From contig CAZTPX010000044.1 in the NCBI GenBank assembly GCA_964615095.1, forward strand, positions 1-64,000: 64,000 bases of DNA, written 5' to 3'. The notes below the pieces were generated by a model. That model saw only the letters and a list, made by a program, of their open reading frames with translations, ran no database searches and was not told the DNA's origin. The translations under genes and the position numbers were made by a program. Shown here piece by piece: positions 1-9,799 of this stretch (its first letter is position 1; every line of letters starts with the position of its first letter). This stretch comes from JANXQG01 sp964615095 (GTDB taxonomy: Bacteria; Planctomycetota; Planctomycetia; Pirellulales; Thermoguttaceae).

Positions 1-3000
1 TCTCGTGCTTGTGCAAGGCGCTCTTGGCCGAAAGGTTGGCCAATTGACGCATCGCGGCCAGGTCGACGTGTTTTTCCGGAGCGACGGCACGGGGCGCCAG
101 TTCCAACGGCTCACCCGGCTTGGGCTGCTCGTCTTGCAGGGCGGGCGAATTGGGGGCCGGAGCGGGTTGCGGAACGGCAACGGGCGCAACGGCAACTGGT
201 CTTCGCGATACACGGGTTGTTGGATCAGGCGGCGGCGCCGACTCGCCTCGCGAGCGTGCCAGCAGGCGGGTCATATAGTCGTCGATCGAAACGTCTTCCT
301 CTTCGTGGTCCACCGGTTTGCGAGGGCGTGGAACGGGAGCGGAAATGTCGATAGCGGGTTTTTCGGTCGTCGCGCCATCGGCAGCGTCGTCCCCGAGATT
401 GGCATCCGCTGCGGATGGTTCTTCCTCGTCAACCATGTCAATCTCAAAACCGGTTTGCCGCAAGATGGCAGCCAGATCGATGGGCGCCGTATTGGGTGGC
501 GCGCGTTTCGTGGTTACGGCATCAGTGGCAGGCCCGCTTTTGCTTGCTGGCGAGGACGGTTCCACGGTCGCCGCGATCAGTTCAGCATCCGCGGCCTCGG
601 GGGCGACCTCCGGCGTTGGAGAGACAAGCGGCGACGCCTCGGCGGCAACTGCCGCGGTTTCGGCTGCGACGGTCGATGCCTCCGGCACGGTGATTTTCGA
701 TTCCAACTCGCCACGGCGCGCTTCCAGTTCGTGCTCGCGCGACCGGAGTTCCGTAAGCCGTGCGTCGAATTGTCGCTCCTGTTGTTCCAACCGCTCGGCT
801 TGGGCGTCCAAATTGGCCTGCAGATCGCGTAATTGCGATTCCCGGGCCTCCGCCTGGCGCAGGGCTTCGCTGCTATGGCGTTCCAAGGCGATGTACTCTT
901 CTTCCATCGCGCGACGCCGCACGTCGAGCTCTGCATCTCGGGCAGCCAAGTGCTCGGTTTCGGCCGACTGCGTCGTTTCAGCGTCATGACGCTGCGATTC
1001 CCACAGCCGACGCTCCTTTTCCAATACAAGTTGTTGCGATTCGAGGTCCACTCGCATGGCGTCCAACCCTGCCGCGCGGTCATTCAGCGTCTGCCGTATG
1101 CCAGCCTCTTGGGTCGCCCATGCGGCCCGCTGTTCGTCCCATGCTGCACGGGCTGCATCGAGTTCGGCTTGCAGGGCTGCAAGCCGTCTGCTCTCCGCCG
1201 ACTGCGAGGTTGTCGCCTCTTCATGGCGCGATTCCCACTGGCGGCGCTGATCGGCAAAAGCCGCGCGGGCTGAATCCAGTTCGGCTTGCAGGGCTGCAAG
1301 CCGTCCGCTCTCCGCCAACTGCGAGGTTATCGCCTCTTCATGGTGCGACTCCCACTGGCGGCGCTGTTCGGCAAACGCTGCACGGGCTGAATCGAGTTCG
1401 GCTTGCAGGGCCGCAAGCCGTCCGCTCTCCGCCGACTGCGAGGTTGTCGTCTCTTCGTGGCGCGACTCCCACTGGCAGCGCTGCTCGGCAAACGCTGCGC
1501 GAGCTGAATCCAGTTCGGCTTGCAGAGCCGTCAGTTCGGACTTTCGGGCCGCTAAACCAGCCTCCGATTGGGCCTTTTGTGCTTCCCACTCGGACTGGAA
1601 CTGCTCCAGGGCGGTTAGTTGACTGTCGTACTCGACCTGCAGAGTGGAATCCACGGTTTGGCAGGCCGCCTGTTCGGACCGTTTCGCTTCCCAGGCAGCC
1701 TGCTGCGAGCCTTTTACTTCCCACGTAGTCTGCTGTTCATTCAACGAAGCGCGGGCGGCCTCCAACGCGGCAACCTGTTCCGCCCGCTCCGTCTCCCGAG
1801 CGGCCTGCCGTTCACCCAGCGCAGCCTGGGTGGTCTCCAGTCCAGCAGTCTGCTGCGAGCTTTTTGCTTCCCACGCAGTCTGCTGTTCATTCAACGAAGC
1901 GCGGGCAGCCTCCAACGCGGCAACCTGTTCCGCCCGCTCCGTCTCCCAAGCGGCCTGCTGTTCATCCAGCGCAGCCCGGGCAGTCTCCAATTCAGCAGTC
2001 TGCTGCGAACATTTTGCTTCCCATGCAGCCTGCTGCTCGTCCGATGTGGCCCGGGCGGCGTCGAATTCAGCGGCCTGTTCCGAGCGTTTCGTCTCCCAGG
2101 CAACCTGTTGTTCATTCAGCACAGCCCGGGCGGTCTCAAATTCGGCAGTCTGCTGCGAACATCTTACTTCCCATGCGGCCTGCCGCTCGTACAAGGTGGC
2201 CCGGGTGGTCTCCCATTCNNNNNNNNNNNNNNNNNNNNNNNNNNNNNNNNNNNNNNNNNNNNNNNNNNNNNNNNNNNNNNNNNNNNNNNNNNNNNNNNNN
2301 NNNNNNNNNNNNNNNNNNAGGTGGCCCGGGTGGTCTCCCATTCAGCAGCCTGCTGCGAGCATTTTACTTCCCATGCGGCCTGCCGCTCGTACAAGGTGGC
2401 CCGGGTGGTCTCCCATTCAGCAGCCTGCTGCGAGCATTTTACTTCCCACGCAGTCTGCTGTTCATTCAACGAAGCGCGGGCAGCCTCCAACGCGGCAACC
2501 TGTTCCGCCCGCTCCGTCTCCCAAGCGGCCTGCTGTTCATTCAGCGCAGCCTGGGCGGTCTCCAATTCAGTAGCCTGCTGCGAGCATTTTACTTCCCACG
2601 CAGCCCGCTGTTCATTCAACGACGCGCGGGCAGCCTCCAAGGCGGCAATCTGTTCCGCGCGCTCCATTTCCCAAGCGGCCTGCCGTTCGCCTAGCTCGCT
2701 TTGCGCGGTATCGAGCTCGGCGGCCTGTGCCAGGCATTTCGCTTCCCAGGCGACTTGCTGTTCATCTAGGGCGGCCCGGGCGCCCTGCAACGCGGCGGCC
2801 TGTTCCGTTCGCTCCGTTTCCCAAGCGGCCTGCCGTTCGCCTAGCTCGTTTCGCGCGGTATCGAGTTCGGTGGTCTGTTCCGCGCGGTTCGCTTCCCAGG
2901 CGACCTCTTGCTCGTCTAATGCCGTGCGGGCGGACTGCAACGCGGCGGCCTGCTCCAAGTGTTCTGCTTCCCATGCGGCCTGTTGCTCGTCTAACGCGGC

Positions 3001-4284
3001 GCGGACAGCCTCAAATTTAGCGGCCCGAGCCGAGCAATTCGCTTCCCAGGCGATATGCTGTTCATCTAGCGCAACCCGGGCGGCCTCTAGTTCACCAACC
3101 TGCTGTGATCGTTCTGTTTCCCAGGCGACCTGTTGTTCGTCTAACGCGGCGCGGGCGGTCTGCAACTCGGCGGCTTGCTCCAAGCGTTCTGTTTCCAATG
3201 CGGCCTGCTGCTCGTTCAGGGCGGCCCGGGCAGCCTCTAATTCACCAGCCTGCTGCGAGCATTTCGTTTCCCAGGCGGCTTGCTGTTCCTCGAACGCCAG
3301 GCGGCGGACGTCAAACTCCGCCTGCCGGGCAGCCGACTGTTCCGCTTCGGCCACCCGACAGACGGTCCACTCGTTGCGACTCGTTTCCCATTGCCGACGA
3401 TCTTCCGCGATTGCAGCGGCTTGTGCCTCCAACGCAATCGCCCGCGACCGGATATCCGCATGGGCGGCATCCAACTCCGCGGCACGATCGGCCAATTGCC
3501 GCTGCGCCTCGGCATTGGATGCTTCGCTAGCGGCCTGCCGTTGTTCGAAGGCCAACTCCTGTCGTTGATGTTCCTCTCGCCATGCCGCCAACTGTTCGGA
3601 CTTGGCCGTATGGAGGACCTCGACCTGGAAACGTTGCTCGTCCCATGCCTGTTGCTCGTCGTCCAAAAGACTGCGGGAATAGTCCAACTCGGCCATACGG
3701 ACCTCGAAGTCGGCTTCGCGGGCATCCCACTGTTTTCGTGATTCGGCCTGCTGCAATTCCCATTGGACGCGAACCTGGTCCAGTTCGGCCCGTTTGGCCT
3801 GAAAATCCGCCTGCACCGTGTCGCAGGTGGCCTGCTGTTCGTCCAACATGCGCAGGCGCGACTCGATCTCAGCCAACTGCTGGTCGATCGCGTGCTGCTG
3901 TTCCTGCAAGTTCTCGCCGGGCGGGGCCACCTGGGCGGTTTCAATTACTTCCAGGTCGATGGTCCCGATGCTCAGGCAATCGCCCGTTTTCAGTACTGAA
4001 TCGGTAAAGTTTCGGCCGTTCAGACGCGTGTCGGGCGACCAGCGGCGGATCACGGTCTGGCTGGGACCCCGGAGAATAAGGCAATGGACGGCCTGGATAT
4101 TGTCCGCACGTAAACGCAGGGTACAATTAGCACCTGATCCGATCGTACACTTGGACGATTTCAGTCGTACGACCTGACCCCGGCGGGAAGGTCCTAGTAT
4201 GCGCAAGGCGAGAAAGCCCGCGGCGGAGCGGTCCAAAACGTGGCACGCCCCAGACGTTTTATTAATAGTTTTTTCGCAGTTCAT
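1..4284 (-). CDS. FHA-domain protein with giant coiled-coil repeat region (partial, runs off left edge)
   Basis: The start at 4284 opens a reading frame whose first ~120 residues look like a forkhead-associated (phosphothreonine-binding) domain: a GSGANCTLRL strand-loop, then LILRGPS and RLNGRNF. The rest is almost entirely heptad-rich, with many tandem 25-residue units of the pattern ALDEQQ-AWE-ER--Q--ELE-AR (bases ~2319-3290). Further on (bases ~1180-1540) are three ~40-residue units containing RLAALQAELDSARAAF. A 100-N gap interrupts the repeat. The same coiled-coil sequence continues left of it with codons beginning at 2218, so at least ~1390 residues are visible and the gene passes base 1. 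The left part turns into an Ala/Pro/Glu-rich, acidic tail with IDDYMTRLLARSRGE. FHA plus long coiled coil suggests a phosphorylation-dependent scaffold or cytoskeletal organiser; no catalytic domain is visible. Frame continuity across the gap is inferred. Confidence 0.8.
2219..2318. other. Assembly gap (100 N)
   Basis: Exactly 100 N fall inside the tandem 75-base repeats of the FHA/coiled-coil gene. The same repeat sequence (ending TTYERQ/TTRAT-type units) occurs on both sides, so the gap is most likely a collapsed or unresolved repeat of unknown true length. The protein frame changes register across the 100-N placeholder. Confidence 0.98.
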
Positions 4285-4926
4285 GGCAAGACCCTCTACG
4301 GCATTTAGCTTGCAGGGCGTGGCAGGTCAAAGGCCAAGAGGCGCATTCGAGGAAGATTGCTCCTTGGGCAAAAAGGGTTGATGATCTGTGCCGGTTTTGC
4401 CGATTATCGGATAGCAATCCCGGAGGGGAAACCCAGGGAGTACTGCAAAGTCCTACGTAGAACGGAATTTATTCCGTTGCCTTGCGTATTTCAGGTAAAC
4501 GGAATGAATTCCGTCTACGATGCGATAGACAACTTTGCAGTTCTCCTGGAGGGGAACCCAGAGAGAACATACCCAGCGATTTCAAAACGGGCCGAACACC
4601 GCCCGCCAAGTGTCCCGGTGAGTTTTCCCGGGACGAGGGCCAACGGAATATTGCGAACATTTGTTGCAAATGCTTGTCCATTAAGCATTTGGGACTGGAA
4701 AAGCAGCCAGTGAGCCGGCTGCTATAATAATTCAGGTTTTTTTGATCCTTGTTGTATCGACTTGCGTAGTATAGTTTGGTTGCTTCGATGGTGTCGGGCT
4801 CATCTTTCGACACCGCACAAGCAGCTATCCGGAACAGACACTTTTTTTCAGAAGGGTTCGGCTACGGCTACCTGGAGGGGGGCATATCCTTCAGCGCGGC
4901 CCGAAGCGGACACCGAGGTGAATCCT
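4285..4926. other. Intergenic region with nested inverted repeats
   Basis: No gene is seen. The stretch separates the divergent FHA and DksA-like genes. It holds the inverted repeat annotated at 4437-4545, and the motif GGAGGGGAAACCCAG occurs beside each arm (about 4431 and 4548). Further right is TATAAT at 4723-4728 with no convincing -35 partner, and TAGTAT at 4767-4772. Any promoter for the DksA-like gene should lie in 4700-4900. Confidence 0.6.
4437..4545. repeat. Long imperfect inverted repeat
   Basis: GGAGTACTGCAAAGT (4437-4451) pairs with ACTTTGCAGTTCTCC (4531-4545) with one mismatch. Inside, ACGGAATTTATTCCGT (4461-4476) and ACGGAATGAATTCCGT (4499-4514) are each near-palindromic and also pair with each other. 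Together they form a strong cruciform or RNA hairpin of about 110 bases. It could be a REP/MITE-like element or a transcript-end structure. Confidence 0.7.
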
Positions 4927-5382
4927 ATGAGCCGCAAAGACGCGATTTTGAGCATGCGCCAAGTGCTCGTTAAAAGGCGCGACGCACTCCGCAAAGCACT
5001 GGCAGGCGACTTGAGCCTGTTGAAGGAATTGCGGGCCCAAACCTCCGGCGACATGGTTGACGCCGCACTGGATTCCGTCCAGGACGAAATCAGCTCGCAA
5101 TTGGCCGAGGTGGAAAGCCGTGAATTGACCCGCATCGAATACGCCTTGGAGCGGATGCGCAGCGGGCAGTTCGGCATCTGCGAAGGTTGCAACACGGGCA
5201 TTCCCATGGCCCGCCTGAACGCCTTGCCCTATGCCACGTACTGCATCAAGTGCCAGCGCGAGGCGGAACGGCAAGGCGCCAGCAACGGTGGGTCTGCCGA
5301 CGTCGATTGGAGCCGCTTGCTGGATACTTCCGGCGGCGATGCCGAACTCTCGATCAACGATATCGAGTTGGACGTGTCCTGA
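4927..5382 (+). CDS. TraR/DksA-family zinc-finger protein
   Basis: The product has 151 residues. An N-terminal helical hairpin (coiled coil, residues ~5-75) is followed by a C4 zinc finger of the DksA C4 type, C-x2-C (CEGC) then C-x2-C (CIKC), around residues 86-110. Family members bind the secondary channel of RNA polymerase and alter initiation, often with ppGpp. The ATG at 4927 is preferred over upstream in-frame starts because GAGGTG sits six bases before it, and translation from it covers just the DksA-like domain. The tail of about 35 residues is acidic. The stop codon overlaps the start of the downstream protease gene (TGATG), indicating translational coupling. Confidence 0.85.
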   Translation: MSRKDAILSMRQVLVKRRDALRKALAGDLSLLKELRAQTSGDMVDAALDSVQDEISSQLAEVESRELTRIEYALERMRSGQFGICEGCNTGIPMARLNALPYATYCIKCQREAERQGASNGGSADVDWSRLLDTSGGDAELSINDIELDVS

Positions 5383-6545
5383 TGTCGTCCCGCTACATAT
5401 CGTGGTCGGCGCGGGCGGCGCTGGGCTGTGCGTGTGCGCTCTTGCTAGTGTGCGTGGTGGCGGCGCTGAGCGTCTCGCCCGCCGGCGCTGCCAAGGTCAA
5501 GCCCGTCGGCGGCCAACGCCCGGTCACGTCGCCCGAAGCGCGGGCCCAGTTGCAACAGGTTCTCGAGCAGAACGCGCCCGCGCTGGAGGCCCAGGCCACA
5601 GTCATCAAGGCTGTGGCGAAACTCTTTGGTCCCACCGTGGTACATATCGAAGCCGACGTGCCCCAGCGGACGCTGGTTCGGCATATCGAAGAAAACGGTT
5701 CCGGTGTGATCATCGAGCGGAAAGAGCGATTCTATGTGCTCACCAACCAGCACGTTTTTCGCAACGCCCCGGCCGATGACATTCGCATCTACCTGGCCGA
5801 TGGCCGCCGGCTTCATCCGCAGCGCGTGCTTCAGGATGAAGCAACGGACGTCGGCGTGTTGGCCATCGACGCGCCCAACTTGATCGCCTCGCCCGTCGGC
5901 GATAGCGATCGCATGGAGATCGGCGACTTCGTGCTTGCCGTCGGCAGTCCGTTCGGCCTGAGCCATTCGGTCACCTTTGGCATCATCAGTGCCCGCGGGC
6001 GGCACGATCTCGACCTGGCCGACGCCTCGGTCCGTTTCCAGGATTTTTTGCAGACCGATGCGGCCATCAATCCCGGCAACAGCGGCGGTCCCTTGTGCAA
6101 CTTGCACGGCCAGATCATCGGCATCAACACGGCCATCGCCAGCAATTCCGGCGGCAATGAGGGCATCGGTTTTTCGATCCCCATCAACATGTTCATGGCC
6201 GTGGCCCGGCAACTGATCGACACCGGCAAGGTAACGCGGGCATTCCTCGGCGTGAGTCTGGACGCCAAGTTCGGCCCGGCCATCGCCGCCGAGTTGGGCA
6301 TGGCCCAGGCGACGGGCACGCGGGTTACAGCGATCACGCGCGGCGGGCCGGCCGAGGCTGCGGGCATTCACGAAAACGACGTTATCATCAAGCTCGACGG
6401 CACGCTCATCGAGGACGATGCGCATCTGGTGAACCTCGTCGGCCTGATCGAGGTCGGCAAGAAGGTCTCGCTGGAGATCTTTCGCGACGGCAAGACGCTC
6501 GTCATCCCGGTGGAAGTTGTCGATCACAGCAAGTTCGTGCCGTGA
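5382..6545 (+). CDS. HtrA/DegP-like secreted serine protease with one PDZ domain
   Basis: The product has 387 residues starting at the ATG that overlaps the DksA-like stop. The N terminus is a signal peptide or anchor (hydrophobic residues 12-33, ending SPAGAA). The trypsin-like domain shows the catalytic triad: His124 in LTNQHVF, Asp156 in ATDVGVLA and Ser234 in NPGNSGGPL. A single C-terminal PDZ domain spans about 285-380 (FLGVSLD ... EAAGIHENDVIIKLDG). One PDZ makes it DegS- or short-HtrA-like rather than DegP-like. Expected role is periplasmic protein quality control. Coupling to a DksA-type RNA polymerase regulator suggests the pair is stress-regulated together, which is inference. Confidence 0.93.
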   Translation: MSSRYISWSARAALGCACALLLVCVVAALSVSPAGAAKVKPVGGQRPVTSPEARAQLQQVLEQNAPALEAQATVIKAVAKLFGPTVVHIEADVPQRTLVRHIEENGSGVIIERKERFYVLTNQHVFRNAPADDIRIYLADGRRLHPQRVLQDEATDVGVLAIDAPNLIASPVGDSDRMEIGDFVLAVGSPFGLSHSVTFGIISARGRHDLDLADASVRFQDFLQTDAAINPGNSGGPLCNLHGQIIGINTAIASNSGGNEGIGFSIPINMFMAVARQLIDTGKVTRAFLGVSLDAKFGPAIAAELGMAQATGTRVTAITRGGPAEAAGIHENDVIIKLDGTLIEDDAHLVNLVGLIEVGKKVSLEIFRDGKTLVIPVEVVDHSKFVP

Positions 6546-6566
6546 GGTAAGGGGCGACCGACGAAA

Positions 6567-6679
6567 AACTTCCGAATTTGGGTGGCATGCTTTAAGCCTT
6601 CTAGGCTAGGCATGTTCGCCGCCGGCATGCTTAGCCTAGAAGGCTTAAGGCATGCCACGCTCGCTGATACACGGAAGTT
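6567..6679. terminator. Large inverted repeat between convergent genes
   Basis: The 33-base arms 6582-6614 and 6626-6658 match with two mismatches (core AAGCCTTCTAGGCT / AGCCTAGAAGGCTT) around an 11-base loop. An outer pair, AACTTCCG (6567) and CGGAAGTT (6672), extends it. It lies exactly between the convergent protease and phosphatase genes, so it may act as a bidirectional terminator. The length and perfection of the arms also fit a small mobile palindromic repeat. There is no U-tract directly after the stem. Confidence 0.65.
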
Positions 6680-6700
6680 ATTTATCGTCCGGTCCTAACC

Positions 6701-7153
6701 CTACCGACTGATTTCCACTCGATGCGGCTGCCGGGCCGGCAACGACGCCAGGTAATTGGCAAAGGCCTCGTTATACAGCGCGCCCGGCCGGCGCTGCCGC
6801 AATCGCTCTATGGCATCCGGGCCGGTGAACCCCAACTCGCACAGGATCAGTCCGGCAACCAGGGCCGAGCGGTTGAAACCCATGCCGCAGTGTGCTAGGA
6901 CCCGGTGGCCGCTTTCGACCAACGACGCTCCCAGGCGGCCGATGGCGCGGAGCTTGGAAAGATCCGGCAGATCGTCGTCCTCGATGGGAAAGTAGATATA
7001 GAGGCACTGGTTGGGCACCGTGGGCACGCCCACGTCCAGATCGCCTTCCAAGTCGATGATCGTGTCGATGCGGCGGTCGTGCAATACCTGCCAGTCCTCG
7101 ATGACTGGGGAGATGAACAACTGGCCGGCGTCGTCGACTTGAAAGACTTCCAT
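6701..7153 (-). CDS. Dual-specificity / tyrosine phosphatase-like protein
   Basis: The product has 150 residues. The signature HCGMGFNRS (H88-C89-x5-R95) is the CX5R phosphate-binding loop of cysteine-dependent phosphatases, with nucleophile C89. An acidic stretch EDDDLPD (about 58-64) could supply the general acid. The size and layout match small dual-specificity phosphatases of prokaryotes. The gene starts three bases after the stop of the nucleoside hydrolase gene on the same strand, so they form an operon. Substrate unknown; protein-phosphate or nucleotide/inositol phosphate are both possible. Confidence 0.85.
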   Translation of the reverse strand: MEVFQVDDAGQLFISPVIEDWQVLHDRRIDTIIDLEGDLDVGVPTVPNQCLYIYFPIEDDDLPDLSKLRAIGRLGASLVESGHRVLAHCGMGFNRSALVAGLILCELGFTGPDAIERLRQRRPGALYNEAFANYLASLPARQPHRVEISR

Positions 7154-7156
7154 ACA

Positions 7157-8122
7157 CTAATCGCTCGGTTCTTCCCTGCCCGCCGCACGGTTCAGCCCGC
7201 GTACGATCTTCTCGATCACCTTCTCTTTCTCCAGATCTATGGCCACTTCCATGTTATACTGGTGGGCGGGGATGCGGCGGCGATCGAAAACGGTCATGCC
7301 GGTCGTCAGTTCGCCCATCGTTTCCACGTCGCCAGCCATCTCCTGTGTGGTAAACAACTCGGGATACACCAGGGCCATCAACGTGATCGTGTCGTGTACA
7401 TGAATCCCTTCCAGGCCGAACCGCTGCCGGTAGCCGCGAAAGGCCGAGGGCAGGATCTTCCGCAGCAAGGCGCCCACGCGTGTTGCCTCGTCGGGCAGTT
7501 GATTGTACAAGTCGAAGCTCAACGTGACGCGGTTCGTCACGTCCAGCGGGATCAGCGTCTTCGTGGAGGCTGAACGGAACACGGCTTGAGCGGCTGGCGG
7601 ATCACAATACATGTTGAATTCGGCCGCCGGAGTATAGTTGCCCGATACGGCCACGGCCCCGCCGGCCACCACCACGCGTCCTACCAGGGAAGGCAACTCC
7701 GGGTCGCGTTGGAAGGCTCGGGCAATGTTCGTCAATGGCCCCAGGGCGACGATCGTGATGGCATCGGGGGCGGCGCGGACCTGATCGCAGATCACTTTCT
7801 CGGCCGGCAGCATGTGCTGCCGCTCGGCGACAGGCAGATCGGTCCCGCCGAGTCCATCCGGCCCATAGAGCCCGCGGCCTTCGGCCGGCAGGCCGACCTC
7901 GAGTTCCGGTTCCGATGCGGCCCCCAATCGCGGCAGTCGTGGCGGATCGAGTCCTTCCACAATCGCCTGCATGTTGCGCGTGGCCTGGGCCGGCGAGCAA
8001 TTGCCACCGACAGCCGTCACGGCCACGACATCCAGTCCTGGATGAAACAGGGCGAAACACAAAGCCAAAGCGTCATCCACGCCCGGATCCACGTCAAGGA
8101 TCACTTTTCTGGCCATATTCAT
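7157..8122 (-). CDS. Inosine/uridine-preferring nucleoside hydrolase
   Basis: The product has 321 residues (319 if the second ATG at 8115 is used; neither has a clear ribosome site). The N-terminal KVILDVDPGVDDALAL contains the Asp cluster that binds Ca2+ and ribose in this family. Later ALGPLTNIARA and NMYCDPPAAQAVF match conserved regions, with the C-terminal HVHDTITLMALVYPELF carrying the catalytic-site His-Asp. It hydrolyses the N-glycosidic bond of ribonucleosides to free base plus ribose in purine/pyrimidine salvage. It is co-transcribed with the phosphatase downstream. Confidence 0.92.
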   Translation of the reverse strand: MNMARKVILDVDPGVDDALALCFALFHPGLDVVAVTAVGGNCSPAQATRNMQAIVEGLDPPRLPRLGAASEPELEVGLPAEGRGLYGPDGLGGTDLPVAERQHMLPAEKVICDQVRAAPDAITIVALGPLTNIARAFQRDPELPSLVGRVVVAGGAVAVSGNYTPAAEFNMYCDPPAAQAVFRSASTKTLIPLDVTNRVTLSFDLYNQLPDEATRVGALLRKILPSAFRGYRQRFGLEGIHVHDTITLMALVYPELFTTQEMAGDVETMGELTTGMTVFDRRRIPAHQYNMEVAIDLEKEKVIEKIVRGLNRAAGREEPSD

Positions 8123-8511
8123 ATCCCGTGGGGACCGCGGAACTTCTGCAAATAGTGGACATCTCCACTTTTCGGCACATTGCCCTTATTCTATCCCCCG
8201 AAGCAGCCATAGCAAGGGGCCGACACATAGCAAGGGGCCGACCGGCTGAATGAAGAGAAGAGACCCGTCCGGGTTTCCATACAGCCGTAATGGGTGGGCC
8301 GAGTAGCGCAAGTCCCACCAATGTAGAAATCCGAAAAACGAAGCACGAAACTCGAAACAAATTCAAAGAAGAAAATTCAAAGGCAGAAAACCACCGTTTT
8401 GAATTTTGTTCTTTGCGATTTCCGATCGGGGTACCCGCTTGCGGGTCGCGGATTTCGACATTCGTATTTCCTTTCTCGATGGCGTCACGATCGAGGAAAC
8501 GGAACGTCCGC
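8123..8511. repeat. Intergenic region with tandem and dispersed-type repeats
   Basis: No gene is seen. CATAGCAAGGGGCCGAC occurs twice with an 18-base period (8208-8224 and 8226-8242). The stretch 8320-8475 is A-rich in its left half (AATCCGAAAAACGAAG, AACAAATTCAAAG) and complementary T-rich in its right half (TTTTGAATTTTGTTC, GATTTCGACATTC), giving a large imperfect palindrome. Similar A-rich palindromes are common between planctomycete genes, from general knowledge. Confidence 0.6.
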
Positions 8512-8994
8512 TCACGGCGTGTTGGGCGCAGCGGCCGGATTGGGCGTGGCACTGAGCTGCGAAAGAACCTGCAGCAGTCCATTCAAATGCGCCATCCGTG
8601 GGCCAAAACGATCGACGAACTCATTGAGCATGAACTCGCCTTCCATCATGTTCTCGAAATTGTCGCCGATCTCGCGAGTGACGTTGTCGAGGAATTCGGT
8701 TTGCACTTTTCCCAAGGCCTCGGCCGCCGCACGGCAATTCCGCGCCAAACGCGGATTGGCCTGCTTCCATTGGCCCAACTCTTGGGAACGCTGGCGATGC
8801 GACAAGCTGAGTTGGCCAACCAACTCTTCCAGCAATTCATTCTGACGGTCCTGGCCCGCCAAAAGCTGCCGCAATAAACCGCCGACTTCCGAGTCATTAG
8901 AACGGACCCCCGCTACCGGCGGATGGTAGGAAGGCTGGCTAACGTCGATTTGGCTGTATAACGGCGGACGGCCACGGGAGGGGTCTTGAGTCAT
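8512..8994 (-). CDS. Conserved-looking hypothetical protein
   Basis: The product has 160 residues and I do not recognise a named domain. The first ~35 residues are Pro/Ser-rich and likely disordered. The middle (residues ~40-140) is strongly helical: VGGLLRQLLAGQDRQNELLEELV, then ALGKVQTEFLDNVTREIGDNFENMMEGEF. The C terminus is an Ala/Pro/Asn tail. There is no signal peptide or membrane segment. Codon usage and composition fit the neighbours. It stands alone, divergent from the 9215 gene. Confidence 0.7.
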   Translation of the reverse strand: MTQDPSRGRPPLYSQIDVSQPSYHPPVAGVRSNDSEVGGLLRQLLAGQDRQNELLEELVGQLSLSHRQRSQELGQWKQANPRLARNCRAAAEALGKVQTEFLDNVTREIGDNFENMMEGEFMLNEFVDRFGPRMAHLNGLLQVLSQLSATPNPAAAPNTP

Positions 8995-9214
8995 GCGATC
9001 GTTTCCTTTCTATTCCAGTATAAACAGAAATTGCAAATTTTGTCGAGGACTTGTCCGAGAATTCTTGGGCAACTATCCATAATTCTCGGCGCGTTAAAGT
9101 TGCTCCGCCGATTCGCCCGATTCACCATCCGCTGACAACGCAGTGTTGCCAGCAGACACCATGATGTGCGAAATATAGGAAAACTGCATAGTCTGCATTG
9201 CAAGGGAGGCTTGC

Positions 9215-9799
9215 GTGGACCAGGGCAAGAATCATTCCAAGCCAGCCATTGGTTTTCTCACCGTGATCGATCACCCGCAACATGGGTTATTTGGCGGCTA
9301 TCTCGTATTGAATCTCGCTGGCCGGCCGCTGGAGTTCCATTGCACGGCCCCCATCAAGCCCAACCGGGCACAACAGATCCTTTACGGGCCGACCTTGGAA
9401 TCGTTCCTGTATGGAGAGCAGATTGGTTCCACGCTGTTGGGGCATGCCAAGATCAGCCCTTGGGTTGTATGCACCGACCGCGAGCCGGTCTTGTCGCTGC
9501 GCGATCTGGTCGATCTGCCGGTGGCCCTCGTGCTGCCGCCCGACGAGCCATCGGAATCGAGCGACACGGGCCAGCAAGACCATGCGGCGGCTCTGCGCGT
9601 GGTTGCCCCGCACGCCCGTGGCTACCGCCTGGTTACCTTCGAGTTGGGGCGCAATCGATTGGCCCTCTCGCCGCAGAAGAGCGACGATCGTAAGCTCCTC
9701 TGCGAGCGGTTAAGCGAACCCGCCGCGGCGTTGGATCTGTGGGAGCCGTTCACGCGGATTCGCGAGGCCATTGAAGAAGCGCAGCAATCAGCGAGATGA
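9215..9799 (+). CDS. Hypothetical protein upstream of SNF2 helicase
   Basis: The product has 194 residues starting with GTG at 9215, with GGGAGG five bases before it. No recognised domain. The N-terminal half (AIGFLTVIDHPQHGLFGGYLVLNLAG, FHCTAPIKPNRAQQILYGPTLE) has the alternating hydrophobic pattern of a beta-rich fold. The end (EPFTRIREAIEEAQQ) is helical. Its stop overlaps the helicase start as ATGA, so the two are translationally coupled and probably act together. Confidence 0.75.
   Translation: MDQGKNHSKPAIGFLTVIDHPQHGLFGGYLVLNLAGRPLEFHCTAPIKPNRAQQILYGPTLESFLYGEQIGSTLLGHAKISPWVVCTDREPVLSLRDLVDLPVALVLPPDEPSESSDTGQQDHAAALRVVAPHARGYRLVTFELGRNRLALSPQKSDDRKLLCERLSEPAAALDLWEPFTRIREAIEEAQQSAR

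Noticed and set aside
1180..3300. CRISPR-like regular repeats
   Set aside because: The period is 75 or ~120 bases with no unique spacers and it encodes coiled coil in frame.
760..3568. Long plus-strand frames across the left repeat region
   Set aside because: They are antisense to coiled-coil codons and repeat with the same 75-bp period; the minus frame gives FHA plus heptads.
4357..4813. Short ORFs on both strands through the inverted repeat
   Set aside because: They arise from the palindrome and have no start signals or domains.
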